Positions 12,701 to 22,547 of a stretch of 64,000 nt of DNA are shown here, piece after piece; position 1 is the first letter of the stretch, and the number at the start of each line of letters is the position of its first letter. Source of the DNA: Plazaster borealis (Eukaryota; Echinodermata; Asteroidea; Forcipulatida; Labidiasteridae); assembly GCA_021014325.1 (NCBI GenBank), contig CM037461.1, positions 23,297,376-23,361,375 of the forward strand, in the 5' to 3' direction. The translations under genes and the position numbers were made by a program. The notes under the pieces were generated by a model, which was given only the letters and a program-made list of their open reading frames with translations, ran no database searches and was not told where the DNA came from.

Positions 12701-15700
12701 GTATCTGAAAACCTGAAGAATAATAAAACCTGATTTTGGTTTTTACAAACCAAATTAAAGGGACACGTTGCCTTGGATCGGGCGAGTTGGTCTATGAAAA
12801 GTGTTTGTAACCGTTTGTTATAAATTGCATATGGTTAGAAAGATGTTTTAAAAGTAGAATACAATGATCCACACAAATATGCCTCGAAATTGCGTGGTTT
12901 TCCTTTTACTCTGAGAACTAACACGGTCGGCCATTTTGTGGAGTCAAAAATTTGGCTCTACAAAATGACATGCCATGTTAGTTCACGTTGTACAAAGAAA
13001 ACCACGCAATTTCGAGGCATATTTGTGTGGATTATTGTATTCTACTTTTAAAACATCTTTCTAACCGTAATGCATTTTATAACAAACGGTTACAAGCGCT
13101 TTTTGTAGACCAACACGCCCGATCCAAGGCAATGTGTCCCTTTAAAGGCAATGTGTTGGTGCCCCTTGAGAGTTGTAATTTCTTCCCCACTTTCATGAGG
13201 ACTCTATCATTTGGAAAATGAGTGCATTACAAAACTGACTTCAACCTTGGAGCCTCATTAAAGGCACTGAACACGTTTGGAAATTGTCAAAGACCAGTAT
13301 TCTCACTTGGTGTATCCCAACATATGCATAAAATAACAAGCCTGTGAAAATTTGGGCTCAACTGGTCATCGAAGTTGCAAGAAAACGATGAAAGAAAAAA
13401 CACCCTTGTTGTACAAATTTGTGTGGTTTCAGATAGGAATAAAAACTTCTTGCAAGAAGTTTTTATTATTTTAGTGAGAAATTACCTCTTTCTCAAAAAC
13501 TACGTTACTTCAGAGGGAGTCGTTTCTCACAATGTTTTATACTATCAACAGCTCTCCGTTGCTCGTTCCCAAGTAAGTATTTATGCTAAAATAGATATTT
13601 TGAGTAATTACCAAACGTGTACAGTGCCTTTAAAGTGTTGACAGAAATATGTGTACAGTGCACAGGTTTCCCTTCACTTTTTTTTCTCTCAGTCGCCAGC
13701 CCGACTAGTGAACCCGACTTTTGAGCAGTCCTCTATATTGTCACTAGTCTGCAAAACCTTGTCAAAGAATTCATCTCTTTATACCAGAGCTTCTTTTTTG
13801 TTCAGGGCCCAATTTCATAGAGCTGCTTTAAAACAGAAAATTCTGCTTTACAATTTTCTACCAAGCAGATAATGAGCAGGATACCAGTCACAAATTGTAC
13901 TTGTGACATGGTAGTTTGGCTGGTAACCTTATTCTAGTAAGCATAATTTTGTTGTGCTTAGCTACTTTTTGTGCTTAAAGGGAAAGTATACCTTTGTTTT
14001 TGGAACCGTTTGATTGTTTTAATCCTACATATTATATGTAGATTTACAATAAAACTAACCTGTGAGTTGTAAACCAGTATTTTCTTTTGATTTTGTCATT
14101 TTAGCACATCGGGGGAGTCTTTATATGCAATTCTTGGAATAGAAAAAGGTGCAGATACAGATGCAATAAAGAAAGCGTACAGAAAGGTAACGCAACGACG
14201 AATACGACCGATCCATTAAGCCCCGCCCACCGTACATGCCATAGTGACCGATCCATTAAGCCCCGCCCACCATATATGCCATCGCGACCAATCCATTAAG
14301 CCCCGCCCACCGTACATGCCATAGCAACCGATCCATTAAGCCCCGCCCACAGTACATGCCATAGCAACCGATCCATTAAGCCCCGCCCATCTCACATGCC
14401 ATAGCAACTGTCTATCAGGGTTTCTGCAGATCCTTAAAATATTAAAAAGTCTAAAATTTAACTATCCGAATTTAAGGCCTTCAAAAGCATTAACAAGTAT
14501 GTCACGCTACGTTTACAAATCGCGTACGTGCATACTTTGCTAAGAGGATTTGATTATTGTGACGCAATTTAAACAAAACAAACTTTCGCTGTTTTAGCGT
14601 ATTGTAAGCGGGTTCAAGTGTAGGCTCAAAAATCTAATAAAATCCCTGTCATATCTTTGTAATTCTTGCTTTTATGACGTTATGAACATTATCTCCACAC
14701 TTTCAAGTTCATAAGTTAACTGTTTTTGCTGTTATTTTATCGAAGAAAATCCATACACTGTATGTAAACTTGCAATTTTGATCGTGCAATGCAGAAACAC
14801 CGTGCGAGTACGTTGAAATTTACTGCACAGAATGATGACCCAATCCACAATGAAGACACAGTGCCACATTTCCAGCACCAATTATCATGAGTTTATTATC
14901 ACAAAGCACTGATAAGTGAGTTGATCCTACAACCATCTACAGACTCGTGGAGTATTCCTGAGTATCTCTGTGCCACAAGAACTTAAAGCTTGCCCGAAGA
15001 ATTATTTGACATGTTTTTGTTTTTTTGTACATTTGTGTTTCAGCTAGCGTTAAAGTATCACCCGGACAAAAATAGAGATGATCCATCAGCGGAAGAGAAG
15101 GTTTGCTTACATTACTTACGGTTTCTGTTTGTTTGTTTGTTTGGCTGTTTTTTAATTTATATTTCAAGAGGGGGGGGGCTTTGGTGTCCAATTATTATTA
15201 AGGTGGACTAGTGGTGCTTTCCCTGCGTTTCTCTCCAGTGGACCCCGGTTACAATGCATTCTCGAACCAGAGCCTGGCGTGTGAGTTGTTGCATGTACAT
15301 GTAGTTTTTTGCACCCTACCATTTCACTGTGGTTTTGAATGATGAACTAAAACCAGCCAGCAATATGATATGTGTTGAATGCATATTCACAGTACATAGT
15401 CAACCCTCCTACCGTCTGACCATTCAATATCATCCACTGTGGTTTTGAGTGATAGATAAACGAAACCAGCCAGCAATTTATGATATGTGTTGAATGCATC
15501 TACACAGTACACAGTTAACCCTCCTACTGTCTGTCCATTCAATATCATCCACTGTGGTTCTGAATGAAAGACAAACTAAACCAGCCAGCAATTTATTGTA
15601 TGTGTTGAATGCATCTACACAGTACACAGTTAACCCTCCTACTGTCTGTCCATTCAATATCATCCACTGTGGTTTTGAGTGATAGATAAACTATGCCAGT

Positions 15701-18155
15701 TTGCAAAATGATATCATGTGTTGAATGCATCTACACAGTACACAGTCAACCCTCCTACTGTCTGTCCATTCAATATCATCCACTGTGGTTTTGAGTGATA
15801 GATAAACTATGCCAGTTTGCAAAATGATATCATGTGTTGAATGCAAGTACACAGTCAACCCTCCTACTGTCTGTCCATTCAATATCATCCACTGTGGTTC
15901 TGAATGATAGACAAACTAAACCAGCCAGCAATATGATATGTGTTGAATGCATCCACACAGTAAACAGTAAACCCTCCTACTGTATGTCCATTTAATATCA
16001 TCCACTTTGGTTCTGAAACTTTGCCAGCCTGCAATATGATATCAAAGGGTGAATAATAATAAACATCTTCTTGTACCAAAATAACCACTGATGATGACAA
16101 GTTGGATGCCTCTTGACTGAAAGCAGTGTACATGTACAATGTAGGTCTTGAGGCTAGAACTCGGACTTGAGTCATGATTTTGGTGACTCACATTGAGTCG
16201 CATTAGCAAAAGACTCGGACTAAGACTCGACCCAAGTGACTGAACTTTAACTCTGGCATATAAAGTAGTCCCGCTTTGTTGTTTGTATTGCAGTTTAAAG
16301 AGACCAACAAAGATAACATAACTCAGACTCGAGTCATGATTTTTGTAACTCGCATTGAGTTACATCAGCAAAAGACTCAGACTAAGACCTGACCTAAGTG
16401 ACTCAACTACAGCTCTGACATAATCCCTCTAATTTGTAATGCAGCTTAAAGAGATCAACAAAGATAACATAACTCAGACTCGATTCATGATTTTGATGAC
16501 TTGCATTGAGTCACATTAGGAAAAGCCTCAGACTAAGACTCGACCGAAGTGACTCAACTTACAACTTCTTTGTTTTTATTTGCAGTTTAAAGAGATCAAC
16601 AAAGCTAACAAAGTTCTCAGCGATGAGAAGAAACGACAGATATACGACGACTACGGATCGGTGGGTCTGTACATCGCTGAACAGATCGGAGAAGACAATG
16701 TTGATTTGTACTTCCTCGTTAACAGCAAGTGTTTCAGGGTACGTAATCGTATTACTGTAAGGGCCGTTATTCTTCTCACTGTATACCAGCGCGATAGCCG
16801 CCTCAATTACTCAGTTGTTATGATCTTTGACACTCTTGGTCGTCTACTCGGGTCGTGTTGACAATCTTTACTACTTTGTCTGTATGGGCTCTGCGGCCGT
16901 CCCTGTGTGTCAGGGTTATCTTGTTTCTTGATCTTTTTCTTCCATTCTGTGCATTTTATAATGTGTTATGCGCTTCTGATCCTTTTTATGTAAGGGGCGC
17001 AATGCAAATTTTAATTAGTATTATTGTTATTATTATTATTATTATGATTTGTATTTTGCTTACTTATCTGCTTGTACCTTTTGTTGTATTTCATCCTCTC
17101 CTTTTACGGAGGTTTTGTTTGAAATAAATATAAATAAAACATATTTGCTGAGTTCAATTGATATGTTCAAAAGCTTATAAGTTAAAGACTTACCTAGTCA
17201 CATCTGCTTACAATATATATTTTGTTAATTGTTTTGTTTTATCATTCCTTTTTCTGCACCTCAGAATAGGGTACCTAGATAGGCGGTGCATTAAAAATGC
17301 TTTTATTATTTAATTTATGTTAAATTTACATCGGGATAAAGAATATTGTTTGGTTTTACCCTAACACCGATGTGTGTAAAGCACTGTATACCTCAGTACC
17401 TTCCCAAGTCCTGTAAAAGAAAATCCACAGGCAAATTACTCGGGTGGGATTCGAACCCATGACCTTTGCCATTCTAGATCAGGGGCCGATTTCACAAAGA
17501 GCTAAGATTCGTCGTAAGATGAGTTGTCAGTATCACCATAGTGATTTGTATTGTGACATCACACTTTGCTTAGCAATTAAGATTGATACACAGTTAAGAT
17601 TAAAGGAATGTTGTTGGCCCAATGACCAGGGCACTAAGGTAAAGCGCATTGAGGCGTTATTGTGAAATGCGCTAGAAAAGAATTAGTTATTATTATTATT
17701 CAGATCGATCTTAGCTCTTCGTGAAATGGAGCCCTGCTGTCTTACCAACTAGACCGTACTTTTTTAAAAATTTTTGATTACAGGTATGCTGCGGCATCTG
17801 TTTCTTCTTGTCATGTTGCTGTTTCTGCTTCTGCTGCTGCCTGTGCTGCTGCTGCTGCTGCGGCAAGTGTGCTCCTAAAGAAGAAGAGTACAGCGAAGAA
17901 GATATCGAAGAAATTCTGCGAGGAGCGCAGGAAGACGAGGAGGCCGCGGCGTTAAAGGACAGTGAGGTTCCGATCACGCTGCAGCCCGGCGCCGACGAGT
18001 TGGCGCAGTTCAAAGGTTCTAATTTGCCGGAGGTGACGCCTCCACATCAAGCAATACCGATGCCTGCACCTCCCTTGACGCCCGAGGCCACGGAGAAAAC
18101 TAGTCTCAAGTCGGCCGAGGTCCTCAACACCAGTTATACGGTCGAGAGAGAATAG
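6714..18155 (+). CDS. DNAJC5: DNAJC5, cysteine-string protein (five coding exons)
   Basis: Complete gene; exons 6714-6790, 14105-14186, 15044-15100, 16586-16738 and 17784-18155 join in phase to 246 codons plus stop. Order: Gly-rich N-terminal extension (1-20), [13 protein letters not shown] (21-33) matching the vertebrate CSP start, J domain (about 31-96) with HPD at 59-61, linker (97-120), a cysteine string with 18 Cys between 121 and 152, then an acidic tail. In the family CSP is palmitoylated on the string, sits on synaptic and secretory vesicles, and works with Hsc70 on SNARE proteins. Ser26 aligns with the PKA site Ser10 of mammalian CSP-alpha. Compared with 198 aa in human, this protein is longer at both ends. 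No frameshift or missing catalytic residue was seen. Confidence 0.95.
7465..7990. repeat. Tandem repeat in DNAJC5 intron 1, about 3 copies
   Basis: About 190-bp units sharing CATCTGTAATTTATCCATTT, a C-run/A-run junction, TTGAGGTTGAATGATGG and GGAATGACACCTGACTG. The third copy is shortened. The homopolymer junctions vary in length between units. Confidence 0.75.
9125..9357. mobile_element. Foldback (inverted-repeat) element
   Basis: Long inverted repeat: the left arm has CGGCTA...AATCTGAACCGATGTCC and the right arm GGACATCGGGTTCAGATT...TAGCCG. Inner arms TTGGGATTTGCACAATC and GATTGTGCAAATCCCAA also pair. Non-coding MITE-like structure in DNAJC5 intron 1. Confidence 0.65.
9484..9640 (+). mobile_element. 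SINE 3' part
   Basis: Contains GTATACTCCCCAGGGAGC, GGCCCAATGACCAGGGCAC, AAAGCACATTGAGAC and GCGCTATATAAGAAC followed by a (TTA)n tail. Shares its body with the copies at 17598-17700 and 61895-62165. Confidence 0.65.
10088..10467 (+). mobile_element. Family-A MITE, copy A1
   Basis: About 380 bp between TTAA sites. The ends are inverted (GTACACGTTTGGTAATTACT at left, its complement at right), and a central hairpin AACTTCTTGCAAGAAGTT is present. No coding capacity; several open frames here are repeat shadows. The TTAA site suggests piggyBac-type mobilisation (inference). Confidence 0.8.
10468..10583. repeat. Truncated family-A end plus 28-bp-arm hairpin
   Basis: GGCATCGTACACGTT at 10468-10486 is a bare family-A terminus. 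It is followed by an inverted repeat whose arms contain GAGCTTTCGTGGCAACAA and TTGTTGCTACGAAAGCTC. Confidence 0.5.
11791..12154 (+). mobile_element. Family-A MITE, copy A2
   Basis: Same ends and body as 10088-10467, but the central hairpin is reduced to one arm (TTGCAAGAAGCC). Its right TTAA is shared with the next element. Confidence 0.8.
12152..12514. mobile_element. Family-C MITE
   Basis: Terminal inverted repeats AAAGGAACATTACAGAA and TTCTGTAACGTTCCTTT flanked by TTAA. It abuts copy A2 at a shared TTTAAA. No coding capacity. Confidence 0.7.
12756..13144. mobile_element. Family-D foldback MITE
   Basis: About 390-bp inverted repeat. Left end AAAGGGACACGTTGCCTT, right end AAGGCAATGTGTCCCTTT; arms share GCCTCGAAATTGCGTGG and its complement around a centre with AAATTTGGCTCTACAAAAT. 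TTAA flanks. Confidence 0.8.
13258..13634 (-). mobile_element. Family-A MITE, copy A3
   Basis: Inverted relative to 10088-10467. Central hairpin AACTTCTTGCAAGAAGTT present. The open frame starting [13 protein letters not shown] is encoded by the repeat and recurs at other copies. Confidence 0.8.
13803..13980. mobile_element. Family-F MITE (GGGCCCAATTTCATAGAGC)
   Basis: About 180-200 bp element with palindromic ends; body contains GCAGGATACCAGTCAC and GGCTGGTAACCTTATT. The right end is degraded in this copy. Confidence 0.7.
14105..14186 (+). CDS. DNAJC5: DNAJC5 exon 2
   Basis: Acceptor TTTTAG|C and donor AAAG|GTAACG. Encodes [12 protein letters not shown] through KKAYRK, the first part of the J domain. 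A 40-bp minisatellite starts directly after the donor. Confidence 0.93.
14179..14417 (+). repeat. 40-bp minisatellite element abutting the exon-2 donor
   Basis: Five copies of a 40-bp unit containing CCATTAAGCCCCGCCCACC and ACATGCCATAG. The array begins right after TACAGAAAG|GTAACG and ends in ATAGCAACTGTCTATC. The same block with three copies occurs inverted at 62191-62350. Confidence 0.85.
15044..15100 (+). CDS. DNAJC5: DNAJC5 exon 3
   Basis: A 57-nt phase-0 exon for [19 protein letters not shown], holding the HPD motif needed to stimulate Hsp70 ATPase in the family. Acceptor TTTCAG, donor GTTTGC. Confidence 0.93.
15320..16040 (+). repeat. Tandem array in DNAJC5 intron 3, about 120-bp unit
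   Basis: Five to six units with CATCCACTGTGGTTTTGA, TGTGTTGAATGCATCTAC, CACAGTCAACCCTCCTAC and GTCCATTCAATATC. Units vary by small indels. The open frames here are shadows of the array. A related array lies in opposite orientation at 19695-20010. Confidence 0.85.
16159..16471 (+). repeat. Two extra copies of the exon-4 acceptor and exon head
   Basis: Units 16159-16320 and 16321-16471 match 16472-16610, which contains the true intron end and the start of exon 4. Each ends with a polypyrimidine-poor tract, CAG and TTTAAAGAGACCAACAAAG or CTTAAAGAGATCAACAAAG. Both AG acceptors survive. Reading on from either meets an in-frame stop before the real exon. Confidence 0.85.
16586..16738 (+). CDS. DNAJC5: DNAJC5 exon 4
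   Basis: Phase-0 exon of 51 codons for [25 protein letters not shown] and the linker up to NSKCFR; acceptor TTGCAG, donor GTACGT. Its acceptor and first 25 or so bases are copied twice upstream (see 16159-16471). Confidence 0.94.
17484..17740. mobile_element. Palindromic element split by a SINE tail
   Basis: Outer arms GGCCGATTTCACAAAGAGC and GCTCTTCGTGAAAT belong to the family also at 25587-25735 and 40560-40705. The middle (17598-17700) is SINE body with AATGACCAGGGCAC and a (TTA)n tail, so it is a nested insertion. A tRNA-like B-box GGGATTCGAACCCATGACC precedes at 17446. Confidence 0.6.
17784..18155 (+). CDS. DNAJC5: DNAJC5 exon 5 (cysteine string and tail)
   Basis: Acceptor ATTACAG|GTATGC. 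Begins [15 protein letters not shown] and ends SYTVERE-stop. Holds 17 of the 18 string cysteines and the acidic C terminus. The antisense frame at 17711-18013 is a shadow. Confidence 0.94.
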   Translation, partial: VCCGICFFLSCCCFCFCCCLCCCCCCGKCAPKEEEYSEEDIEEILRGAQEDEEAAALKDSEVPITLQPGADELAQFKGSNLPEVTPPHQAIPMPAPPLTPEATEKTSLKSAEVLNTSYTVERE

Positions 18156-18740
18156 GTGGTTTCCCAGTAGACGCCATCTTTTACGGGCAACTTGGGTTTT
18201 GGCTTTGAGCCGCGTCAATCGTTCTAATTTTGTACGCAGCCAAAAGGGTCCAAGGAATGATTTCAGCCGGCAAATTTTGCATAGCAAAATGATTTGACTG
18301 AATATATGTTTTGTGCACACTGATTGCTAGAGTAGTGATAATGATGATTTTTTTGCGTAGAAATTGATAGATTTTGTTAAGCATTTTGCTACGCTATACA
18401 AAAGAAATCATTGGCTGGGGTCACTGCCCAATCATGCAAGGTATTAAACAAAACTCCTGCATGCGGGATTTATGCATAACACCTGATTGCGCGTTTCAAT
18501 ATGATGTATCATTGCCCGTAAAGATGGCCGACTTTACATTTTGTGACGTCAAGTGAGAACTATGGGTAATTCCAGGGTGTCTCCAAACACAGAGCTGTTA
18601 AGTGGAAAAGTCTTGAATATGTGTTAATTAATCGAATGAAGATCACTAGCCAAAATTTTATTTAAATATGATGAAGTAACTGGTACTTGGTAGTCCTGTT
18701 AGTATAACCAGACAAAGGCTGTACTTTTTTCGGATGATAT
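18156..18740 (+). other. DNAJC5 presumed 3' UTR
   Basis: Sequence downstream of the stop without repeats for about 550 bp. I cannot place the poly(A) site; an AATAAA occurs only much later (near 19356). Confidence 0.35.
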
Positions 18741-18965
18741 CAAAGTGGCTGTAGTAAAGGGTTACCAGCCAAGAAAACTTTCTGTTTAAGTGGCTGGAAA
18801 CCAGTATGGCCAAACTAGTGGGAAACTGGCTGGTAACCTTCTCACATAATTAAATGCTTAATTGTATTTTTATTTTATTTTTCAGTTGAACTGCTCTGTA
18901 AGGCCAGAAATCAATGTGTCTGTCATATGGTGTGCAAAATCCCTAGTGCACATTCCTTTAAAAAC

Positions 18966-19125
18966 AAGGTTTTAGCCAGGATTTGGTAAAAGGGTGTCCA
19001 CATTTGGGTGTCCAAATTGTTCACTTACAATACATTTACATGTAAATGACAGATAAAACAGGGTGTCCAAATTGAAAACAGGGTGTCCAAAAGACACTCG
19101 GACACCCCCTCTGGCAAACACTATG
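18966..19125. mobile_element. Short dispersed element with GGGTGTCCAAA motifs
   Basis: Starts TTAGCCAGGATTTGGTAAAA, has four GGGTGTCCAA-type motifs and ends near CACCCCCTCTGGC. Related copies lie at 50523-50690 and 50760-50930 and, degraded, at 46965-47290. Confidence 0.6.
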
Positions 19126-19694
19126 ATTTAAAATGAAAATACTCGTCAAGAAATGTACGTAATTTGCACGGGTAACGCAGTATGCATTATGTTACTATGC
19201 GCGTTGCCTGGCATGTTATTTCATTTGTACGCATTGCACACTACGCATTACGCACAATGCACTACGGACACGTGGATTTCCGGCTTAACTCTACTCGCTG
19301 GCTTTGATCATTTGTGGGAATTGTTTATTTTATTTTATACTTGGGAAGTACTAAGGAATAAATTAAATGGCGTGGCAGTAAGGTTAATGTGGACTTCCAA
19401 ACTGGATGGAATGTGGACAGGACTAAAGGGTTTTCTACAATTAAAGTGCTGACCAAAGTGGGGGGAGGGATTTCTGTTTATGGTAAAGCGCTTGCAATGT
19501 TAATGTGTGAAAATAACTAAATATAGCAAATTTAAACAAAAATAATTGGAATGATATCATTAATGAAAAGACTTGCTCCCACAAAATGTGACTTAACTCT
19601 TGACTCTCCCATTGAGTTGACCAACTATTTGAAACCATTCAACTGCAGGGTATGTGCATGGTAGCCCAAATGTGTACATGTACATGTATATGTA

Positions 19695-20010
19695 TTTACT
19701 GTGTGGATGCATTCACCACATGATATCATAACACAGGCTGGCACAGTTTCAAAACCACAGTGGATGATATTGAGAGGACAGACAGTAGGAGGGTTGACTG
19801 TGTACTGTGTATGCATTCAACACATTATCATATTGCAGGCTGGCATAGTTTATCTATCATTCAAAACCACAGTGGATGATATTGAATGGTCAAAGAGTAG
19901 GAGGGTTGGCTATGTACTGTGTATGCATTCAACACATTATCATATTGCAGGCTGGCATAGTTTATCTATCATTCAAAACCACAGTGGATAATATTGAATG
20001 GTCAGACGGT
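19695..20010 (-). repeat. Array inverted relative to 15320-16040
   Basis: Contains complements of the intron-3 array unit: GTAGGAGGGTTGACTGTGTA, GATGATATTGAATGGTC and CAAAACCACAGTGG. About 2.5 units. Confidence 0.8.
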
Positions 20011-20548
20011 AGGAATATGGAGAGTTATGATGCAAAAGAAATTAATTTGCAGATCAACCACGTATGTCCGACTATCAGTAAAGTTTACAGTCCTACGTTC
20101 TTAGGATAGCTTTTGATTCCAAGCTCTTTTTGTGAGTTCACAAGTGTAAAAAGTACACAGAGTTTGTGATTGCCTCGAGTCTCAAACCTAGTAGGTTTAT
20201 TTTCATTGGCAAAATGGAAGGACTGTTTAAATTATATAATAAGCAGAGCACTCTGTTTGAAACATCAAGACAAACTTAAGCCGCTCTCAGGTCGACCTGC
20301 ATTTTGCTTGCGCTGCGACGGAACGGTCGGGATCAAGCGGAAAATTAACTTCGGGTCACTATAAAAGAGAAATCGTGTGAATGCCGTGGAACAAGTGTCA
20401 CCCTGACAAAACCATGCTCATGTAACCCGTGATCAAAGACCTGTTGCTAAAGCGCGTTATTTGTTTGCGCAGAAGCTTACGCGCCCGCTAATAACGCGTA
20501 ACGCATACATTACGTTTGGTACTCAATGTCAAATCTATGGATTGATTC
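20011..20548. other. Unassigned spacer
   Basis: No gene or repeat family recognised. Confidence 0.4.
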
Positions 20549-20930
20549 CTACCTGTCGGGAACACGTCGCAGAAGTAGGGACTTTCCTATTCTAGCAACT
20601 GTTGATTTTTTCTGACGATGACTGATGCCGATCGTCTTAACATCATCATAGTTATACTCGTAAACAATCAGAGACTGGTATGTTCCTGGTGGTCTTAGAT
20701 CAGGCGCAGCAGCATCCTCAAAAGTCAGTCATCGACTTTTTTGTTCCGGCACATGGTTGACCCGAGGGCGGCTTTTATCTCTTCCCTGGTTCCATCGCAG
20801 AACCAGCACTTCTTCCAATAAGAGATTTCATGGTTGGTGCTCTGTAAATCTGCTCGGGGGCATGTCTTGGCATCCCTGATCAGAAACAACTTTCTGACGA
20901 AAAATCCATTGACCGAAAAAAAATCTGAGA
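20549..20930 (-). pseudogene. Unidentified frameshifted coding-like relic
   Basis: Minus strand: an open stretch running into LIRDAKTCPRADLQS, EISYWKKCWFCDGTREE and GSTMCRNKKVDD, then a stop near 20742. In another frame it is followed immediately by about 57 codons, LTFEDAAAPDLRPPGTYQS to LLLRRVPDR-stop. Composition looks protein-like, but I do not recognise the family and see no start codon. It may be a degraded gene, an exon pair or chance. Confidence 0.25.
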
Positions 20931-21356
20931 ACTACGCGAAAAGGGGTTGGTAACCTGAAAGAGTTTGTGACGCAGGTACATTTCTTGAAAATTAATGTTC
21001 TTAAAATATACAGCCTTCATTTTATTTTCATTTAATGGAACTTGGCCTTTTTTTATCAACATTATTGGATTTGTGTGCTTCAAGGTTTTTTAATTTTTAA
21101 AAGAAATTCAGTGGTAATTTTTTGTAAGTTTTTGTGGAATTTGCCAACTTAAAACCAAGCTTAACCCAGTCAACAGCTCCGTTACAGTTTGGTCTCTACA
21201 GTTGCACCACCCTGGTTGAGCCAAACACAAGGAAACGCTTAATCAATGAATGAAGCTCGGGCATGTTTCAACGTGCCCCAGTTCTTACATCCCTACACCA
21301 TGCAAAGCTTCAAAATTTACTTTACCTAACAACAACACTGTATAAAAAAAGTATTT

Positions 21357-21725
21357 AAAGGCATCGTACACGTTTGGAAATTGTCAAAGACCAGTGTTCT
21401 CACTTGGTGTATCCCAACATATGCATAAAATAACAAGCCTGTGAAAATTTGAGCTCAATTGGTCGTCGAAGTTGCGAGATAACACCCTTGTCACACGAAG
21501 TTGTGTGCTTTCAGATGCTTGATTTCGAGACCTCAAAATCTAATTCCGAGGTCTCGAAATCAAATTCGTGGAAAATTACTTCTTTCTCGAAAACGACGTT
21601 ACTTGAGAGGGAGCTGTTTCTCACAATGTTTTATACTATCAACAGCTCCCCATTACTCGTTACCAAGTAAGGTTTTATGCCAATAATTTTTTTGAGTAAT
21701 TACCAATAGTGTCCACTGCCTTTAA
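21357..21725 (-). mobile_element. Family-A MITE, copy A4
   Basis: Same termini and body as copy A3, but the central hairpin is replaced by a longer one: GATTTCGAGACCTC and GAGGTCTCGAAATC. Confidence 0.8.
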
Positions 21726-22109
21726 TAACCAAAAAATTGAAAAATAATTGTTTTTTTGTGTTTTCTTTTGCATGAGCAGATCAGACTTTACATGTACATG
21801 TTGAAATTCCCGAAGAATTGTGAATAGGTGTATGTTTATTTCTTTTCAATATTATATTATAATTAACCAAGTACTAACTATCTGTTAACTAAACTAATAT
21901 TGGTTTACCGAGAAATGTGTATACACAATATTTTACATGAGATAATTTATTGTTTTTGTGAGGTTTAGGGTTGGGTGTGTGAGTGTGTTTTCTGTAAATG
22001 AGGAGGGGTTGATGTAACCAAATTCCAGTGTGTACACAAAGCGCGCTAGATGTGTAGTAATGCTGCCCTCGGCACAGTACTCGTAAGGAGTGTCTCAATT
22101 GACCTCTTG

Positions 22110-22290
22110 CATAACGCAGAACGCACCTCCACAAAGTGGACATCTACCATTTCCACCATTTTGGGAGTCAATTCCTTTGTGTAGGCCTATATTTTGACTC
22201 CCAAAATGGCGGGCAGGATAGGCGCGTGTAAGGGCACTGCGCATTGTGCAAGGGGTTGATAGTCCAAATGGTAGGAATGTTCTAAATGGA
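22110..22290. repeat. Dispersed repeat with ATTTTGGGAGTCAA / TTGACTCCCAAAAT core
   Basis: Core inverted repeat with flanks mentioning GCGCATTGTGC and AAGGGGTTGA. Similar blocks at 24795-24965 and 41815-41930. Confidence 0.5.
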
Positions 22291-22547
22291 TCGGTTACAT
22301 GTGTCTGTTTTAACGCTACGGAGTGTGGACCTGAGAACAAAAGAGGTTCACATAATGTAGGGACTTGAAACACTATGTGGACTTACACACGTCCACACAG
22401 TGTTTTTTTACAGTGTTGAAGAAATGGATTTTCCTAGCTCCAAAGAAACGCTCCATAGAAATATTCAAAATGCTAATGCATAACAAGTACATTTTGTGTA
22501 CAAAGAAACTTTAAGAATATTTACCAAGTTTACTCGGAACTCAACCA

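Noticed and set aside
10114..13641. Repeated open frames starting [13 protein letters not shown] (10114-10344, 13375-13641, 44034-44267, 54236-54520), apparently a conserved small protein
   Set aside because: All lie in family-A MITE copies and recur only because the element does; in other copies the frame is broken.
17711..18320. Two antisense open frames opposite DNAJC5 exon 5
   Set aside because: Shadows of the cysteine-string and acidic-tail codons on the other strand.
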